Shown here piece after piece: positions 61,390 to 64,000 of a DNA stretch of 64,000 bases (positions are counted from its first letter, which is position 1; each line of letters opens with the position of its first letter). Origin of the DNA: Nocardioides furvisabuli. GTDB lineage: Bacteria; Actinomycetota; Actinomycetes; Propionibacteriales; Nocardioidaceae. The notes under the pieces are model-generated. The model was not told the DNA's origin, searched no databases, and was given only the letters and a program-made list of their open reading frames with translations. Both the position numbers and the translations under genes were made by a program. Location of the stretch: assembly GCF_021083185.1 (NCBI RefSeq), contig NZ_JAIGQB010000002.1, forward strand, positions 582,820 through 646,819. Direction: 5' to 3'.

Positions 61390-62997
61390 TCAGTCCGTCC
61401 CGGTGCCCTGTCGCTCGGGCCGGTGCGCGTCGTCGACCACCGGCCCCCACACCCGGATGGCGAGGAGGGCCAGCGCGCCCGTGCCCACCAGCGTGACCGC
61501 CAGACCAAGCGTGACCGAGCCGCCGAGGGCCACCACCACGTAGCCCACCGTCGAGGCGACGACCGCCGTGACCATGTAGGGCAGCTGGGTCGTGACGTGG
61601 GTGATCACGTTGCACCCGGCCCCGGTCGCGCTGAGGATCGTCGTGTCGGAGATCGGCGAGGCGTGGTCCCCCGCGACGGCTCCGGCCAGGACCGCACCGA
61701 GCGCGGGCAGCAGCAGCTCGGGTGCGTCGAGGGAGTTGATGATGCCGCCGGCCAGCGGGATGAGCAGGCCGAAGGAGCCCCAGGAGGTGCCCGTCGCGAA
61801 CGCCATGGCGGCGGCGAGCAGGAACACGATCGGCACCAGCCAGGACGGGGACAGCGACGAGCTCTCGATGAGGTCCGCGAGGTACTCCCCGGTGCCCACG
61901 GCCTCGATCAGCGAGCCGAGCATCCAGGCAAGGATGAGGATGCTGACCGCGGGCAGCATCGACTTCACGCCCTCGAGCCATCCCCGGCCGAAGGTGCTGT
62001 AGCCGAACTTGGGGTTCTCCGAGGTGTCGCGGGCGTAGTAGTACACCGCCGCGAGCAAACCGAACAGACCGCCGACGATCAGCGCGAACGTGACGTCGGT
62101 CGAGGCGAGGATGTCGACCACCGACCACGAGCCGGCAGCCCGCTGGCCGGTCCACACGATGCCGCCGAGCACGCCGAGCACCAGCATCGCGAACGGCACG
62201 AGGAGCGCGTTCTTGGCGCCGGGACGGTGCACCGGGAGGTCCTCGGCGAGCTGGCCGGGGATCTCGTCGCTGCCGTCGAAGCACTCGCCCTCGAGGATCG
62301 CGCGCCGCTCCTCGCCGCGCATCGGGCCGAGGTCGAGCTGCATGACGGCCACGAAGGCGACCAGCAGCAGCGCCGCGAACGCGTAGTAGTTGGCCCAGGC
62401 CGCCTGCAGGAACGCACCGATGTCGCTGAGGTCCAACGACGAGGCCGCGACCTCGGTGCCGATCAGGCCGAGGATGAAGGCCCCCCAGCTCGAGAACGGC
62501 ACCAGCACGGCGACCGGCGCGGAGGTGGAGTCGACCAGGTAGGCCAGCTTGGCCCGCGACACCCGGTGGGCGTCGGTCACCGGACGGCTGACCTGGCCGA
62601 CGGCCAGTGCGTTGAAGTAGTCGTCGACGAAGATCGCCATGCCCAGCCCAGCCGGGAGCATCGTCGCCCCGCGGCGGGTCTTGATCTTCGTCTGCGCCCA
62701 CTCGGCGAAGGCGTGCGTGCCGCCCGACATCATGATGAAGGCCGTGATCACGCCGAGCATGAGGGTGAAGATGAGGATGTAGACCTTCGTCGTGTTGACC
62801 GCTCCGTCCACCCAGAAGATCTCGCCGAACGCTCCGAGGACCTGCTGGAGCGAGCCCCAGGGCGAGAACCCCTCGATGAGCAGCGCCGCGACCACGACCC
62901 CGAGGCCGAGGCTGAGCAGCACCTTGCGGGTGGCCACCACCAGCCCGATGGCGAGCAGCGGTGGTAGCAGGGTCAGGATCGGGTAGCTGTCGACCAT
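61390..62997 (-). CDS. NhaC-family Na+/H+ antiporter
   Basis: A 535-residue protein with about twelve transmembrane helices. GDHASPISDTTILSATGAGC (about 443-462) and GLGMAIFVDDYFNALAVGQV (about 115-134) are the NhaC-family signature segments containing the ion-binding aspartates. Members exchange sodium (or amino/organic acids) for protons. The first helix starts at MVDSYPILTLLPPLLAIG; AGAGGAGT precedes ATG 62997. No partner gene or regulator is beside it. Confidence 0.88.
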   Translation of the reverse strand: MVDSYPILTLLPPLLAIGLVVATRKVLLSLGLGVVVAALLIEGFSPWGSLQQVLGAFGEIFWVDGAVNTTKVYILIFTLMLGVITAFIMMSGGTHAFAEWAQTKIKTRRGATMLPAGLGMAIFVDDYFNALAVGQVSRPVTDAHRVSRAKLAYLVDSTSAPVAVLVPFSSWGAFILGLIGTEVAASSLDLSDIGAFLQAAWANYYAFAALLLVAFVAVMQLDLGPMRGEERRAILEGECFDGSDEIPGQLAEDLPVHRPGAKNALLVPFAMLVLGVLGGIVWTGQRAAGSWSVVDILASTDVTFALIVGGLFGLLAAVYYYARDTSENPKFGYSTFGRGWLEGVKSMLPAVSILILAWMLGSLIEAVGTGEYLADLIESSSLSPSWLVPIVFLLAAAMAFATGTSWGSFGLLIPLAGGIINSLDAPELLLPALGAVLAGAVAGDHASPISDTTILSATGAGCNVITHVTTQLPYMVTAVVASTVGYVVVALGGSVTLGLAVTLVGTGALALLAIRVWGPVVDDAHRPERQGTGTD

Positions 62998-63171
62998 GCC
63001 GACTCCTCTGCGGACGGTGGGCACGACACTAGACCCGAACCCCGATTCGCGGCACCCGCTCCCTCGCCCAGAGGCGGATCCGGTGCAGATCAGCCACGGA
63101 ACGCGGGCCCTGACCGGGATCGGTCGGTGACGCCGTCGCGTGTCACTCCTCAGAAGGCCGGTCCGGCGCGG

Positions 63172-63200
63172 TTGACATGCGTGACCCCGGTAGCGACAGT
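63172..63200 (+). promoter_or_regulatory. Promoter of the terminal VOC gene (leaderless)
   Basis: A perfect TTGACA (63172-63177) and a -10 GACAGT (63195-63200, 3 of 6) are 17 bp apart. The -10 ends 6 bases before ATG 63207, so transcription would begin at the start codon. This argues against translating from the ATG at 63177, which overlaps the -35. Confidence 0.6.
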
Positions 63201-63206
63201 TGCCGG

Positions 63207-63635
63207 ATGTCGGACTTCGAGGAGTTGCCCGCGGTCGCCGCCGCCCCCACCGGCCTCCCCGGAAGCCTGGAGCTCGGTGCCTTCTCGGTTTCCCTGAGCG
63301 TGGCGGACCTGGACTCGTCACGTGCGTTCTACGAGAAGCTGGGTTTCGAGGTGACCGGCGGTTCGGCCGAGCACAACTACCTCATCCTCAAGAACGGTGA
63401 GACCACGATCGGTCTGTTCCACGGGATGTTCGAGGGCAACGTCCTCACCTTCAATCCGGGCCTCACCAACCGGATGGAGAGACTGGAGTCGTATGCGGAC
63501 GTCCGCACGATCCAGGCATCTCTCGAGGAGGAGGGTGTCGCCCTGCAAACCCGCGCCGAGGGCGAGTCCGGTCCGGCGTCGATCACACTCACCGACCCCG
63601 ACGGCAATGCGGTGCTCATCGACCAGTTCTTCTGA
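63207..63635 (+). CDS. VOC/glyoxalase-like protein
   Basis: A 142-residue VOC protein ([53 protein letters not shown]). Related by fold to the VOC protein at 59.5 kb but clearly diverged. Metal ligands are not obvious beyond a histidine and acidic residues. It is preceded by a promoter whose -10 ends 6 bases before the chosen ATG; the alternative ATG 63177 lies on the -35 box. Possible roles: dioxygenase, lyase or resistance protein; nothing in the context decides. Confidence 0.88.
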   Translation: MSDFEELPAVAAAPTGLPGSLELGAFSVSLSVADLDSSRAFYEKLGFEVTGGSAEHNYLILKNGETTIGLFHGMFEGNVLTFNPGLTNRMERLESYADVRTIQASLEEEGVALQTRAEGESGPASITLTDPDGNAVLIDQFF

Positions 63636-63670
63636 TCAGACCCGCAGGCCGGGGGTTGAACCAGGTGGTT

Positions 63671-63691
63671 ACCTGAGCGACCCGTTCAGGT
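63671..63691. terminator. Hairpin downstream of the VOC gene
   Basis: ACCTGA (63671-63676) and TCAGGT (63686-63691) form a 6-bp stem with a 9-base loop, 36 bp past the stop at 63635. No T-run. The following stretch to 63868 has slightly lower GC and no recognisable gene. Confidence 0.45.
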
Positions 63692-63868
63692 CGATCCCCG
63701 TGAACACCCGTGCGGACATGGTGCGGGCCCAGCCGGAAGAGGGCCTCTGACCTGGGCAAGACGCTGCTCGTGAGCCGTTGGCAGCCGTTGGTCAGGAACG
63801 GGCTCCGCGTGACTTCTTGCGGACTATTTGCGGACCGCCGGACGGTCAAGGCTGGTCCGAGCCCCGAC

Positions 63869-64000
63869 CTAGATGTGATCTCCAGCCAGGTTGTCCAACC
63901 GGGTGATGGGTGGTTGGCCACCGAGGGCTGAGTGGGGCCGGTGGTGGTTGTACTGATGAAGCCATCCTGACAGTGCTCCTCGACGGACGTCTTCTGAGGT
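63869..64000 (-). CDS. IS481-family transposase, C-terminal end (partial at window edge)
   Basis: A minus-strand frame enters from the right edge (64000) and ends at TAG (63871-63869), 43 residues visible. GWLHQYNHHRPHSALGGQPP is the characteristic C-terminus of IS481-type DDE transposases, just after the third acidic residue, and the frame ends ITRLDNLAGDHI. The element's other parts lie beyond the window; its terminal inverted repeat was not identified between 63692 and 63868. Completeness cannot be judged. It marks a likely boundary of an insertion at the right end of the window. Confidence 0.85.
   Translation of the reverse strand, partial: TSEDVRRGALSGWLHQYNHHRPHSALGGQPPITRLDNLAGDHI

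Noticed and set aside
63643..63680. tRNA gene resembling a T-arm (GGTTCAACCCC on the minus strand)
   Set aside because: The stem bases do not pair and no acceptor, D-arm or anticodon arm can be built around it.

Overview
The window is chromosomal DNA of a very GC-rich actinobacterium, most like Nocardioides or a close Propionibacteriales relative (an inference from gene content, not from a marker gene). The evidence is GTG and TTG starts, dense 4-bp ATGA/GTGA/TTGA stop-start overlaps, mshB (mycothiol synthesis), an actinobacterial-type dapD, a WS/DGAT acyltransferase, a 180-kDa NAD-glutamate dehydrogenase, an ileS T-box and a sigE-rseA-htrA operon. Gene order recalls the Mycobacterium tuberculosis mshB-fdxC-dapD/dapE-LOG-DUF3117-methyltransferase-sigE segment, rearranged.

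Layout. 1-5.9 kb: a Lys/Ala-rich protein tail, a palindromic repeat island, and a catabolic cassette (MatC-type carrier, CaiB CoA-transferase, fused carboxyltransferase) divergent from a FadR-type GntR regulator and a TauE/SafE exporter. 6-15 kb: NAD-glutamate dehydrogenase and pruA (glutamate/proline catabolism) and a WS/DGAT enzyme. 15-20.3 kb: a lipoprotein/membrane-protein pair, an RTX-repeat secreted protein, and an orphan SAF/CpaE-like pair next to a small HTH gene. 20.3-23.9 kb: htrA, rseA and sigE (envelope stress) with a divergent O-methyltransferase. 23.9-30.9 kb: pepA, DUF3117, enoyl-CoA hydratase, zinc carboxypeptidase, LOG protein, dapE, cupin. 30.9-34.3 kb: ileS and its T-box leader. 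34.9-36.2 kb: an AbiEi/endonuclease-like gene bracketed on both sides by clusters of one 20-bp palindrome-forming repeat. 36.2-44.5 kb: DinB-type protein, dapD, a lytic-transglycosylase/M15-like protein, dapC-fdxA, GNAT, VanW protein, mshB. 44.6-46.8 kb: a secreted protein with a TPTE-repeat stalk and an unknown. 46.8-52.8 kb: a five-gene, fully overlapping operon: hybrid histidine kinase, response regulator, receiver-cyclase, PGM1-like ATP-grasp peptide ligase, gamma-glutamylcyclotransferase-like protein. 52.9-63.6 kb: thioesterase, GH43-like protein, P450, pseudouridine catabolism (psuK-psuG), YihY protein, VOC/GNAT proteins, hydrolase, NhaC-type antiporter. The right edge holds the 3' end of an IS481-type transposase.

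Together the genes give diaminopimelate synthesis (dapC, dapD, dapE), envelope stress control, mycothiol synthesis and carboxylic/amino-acid catabolism. The two least ordinary items are the repeat-bracketed gene at 34.9-36.2 kb and the signalling/peptide-ligase operon at 46.8-52.8 kb. At many genes a TAnnnT-like -10 box sits 6-7 bases before the start codon, which suggests frequent leaderless transcription.
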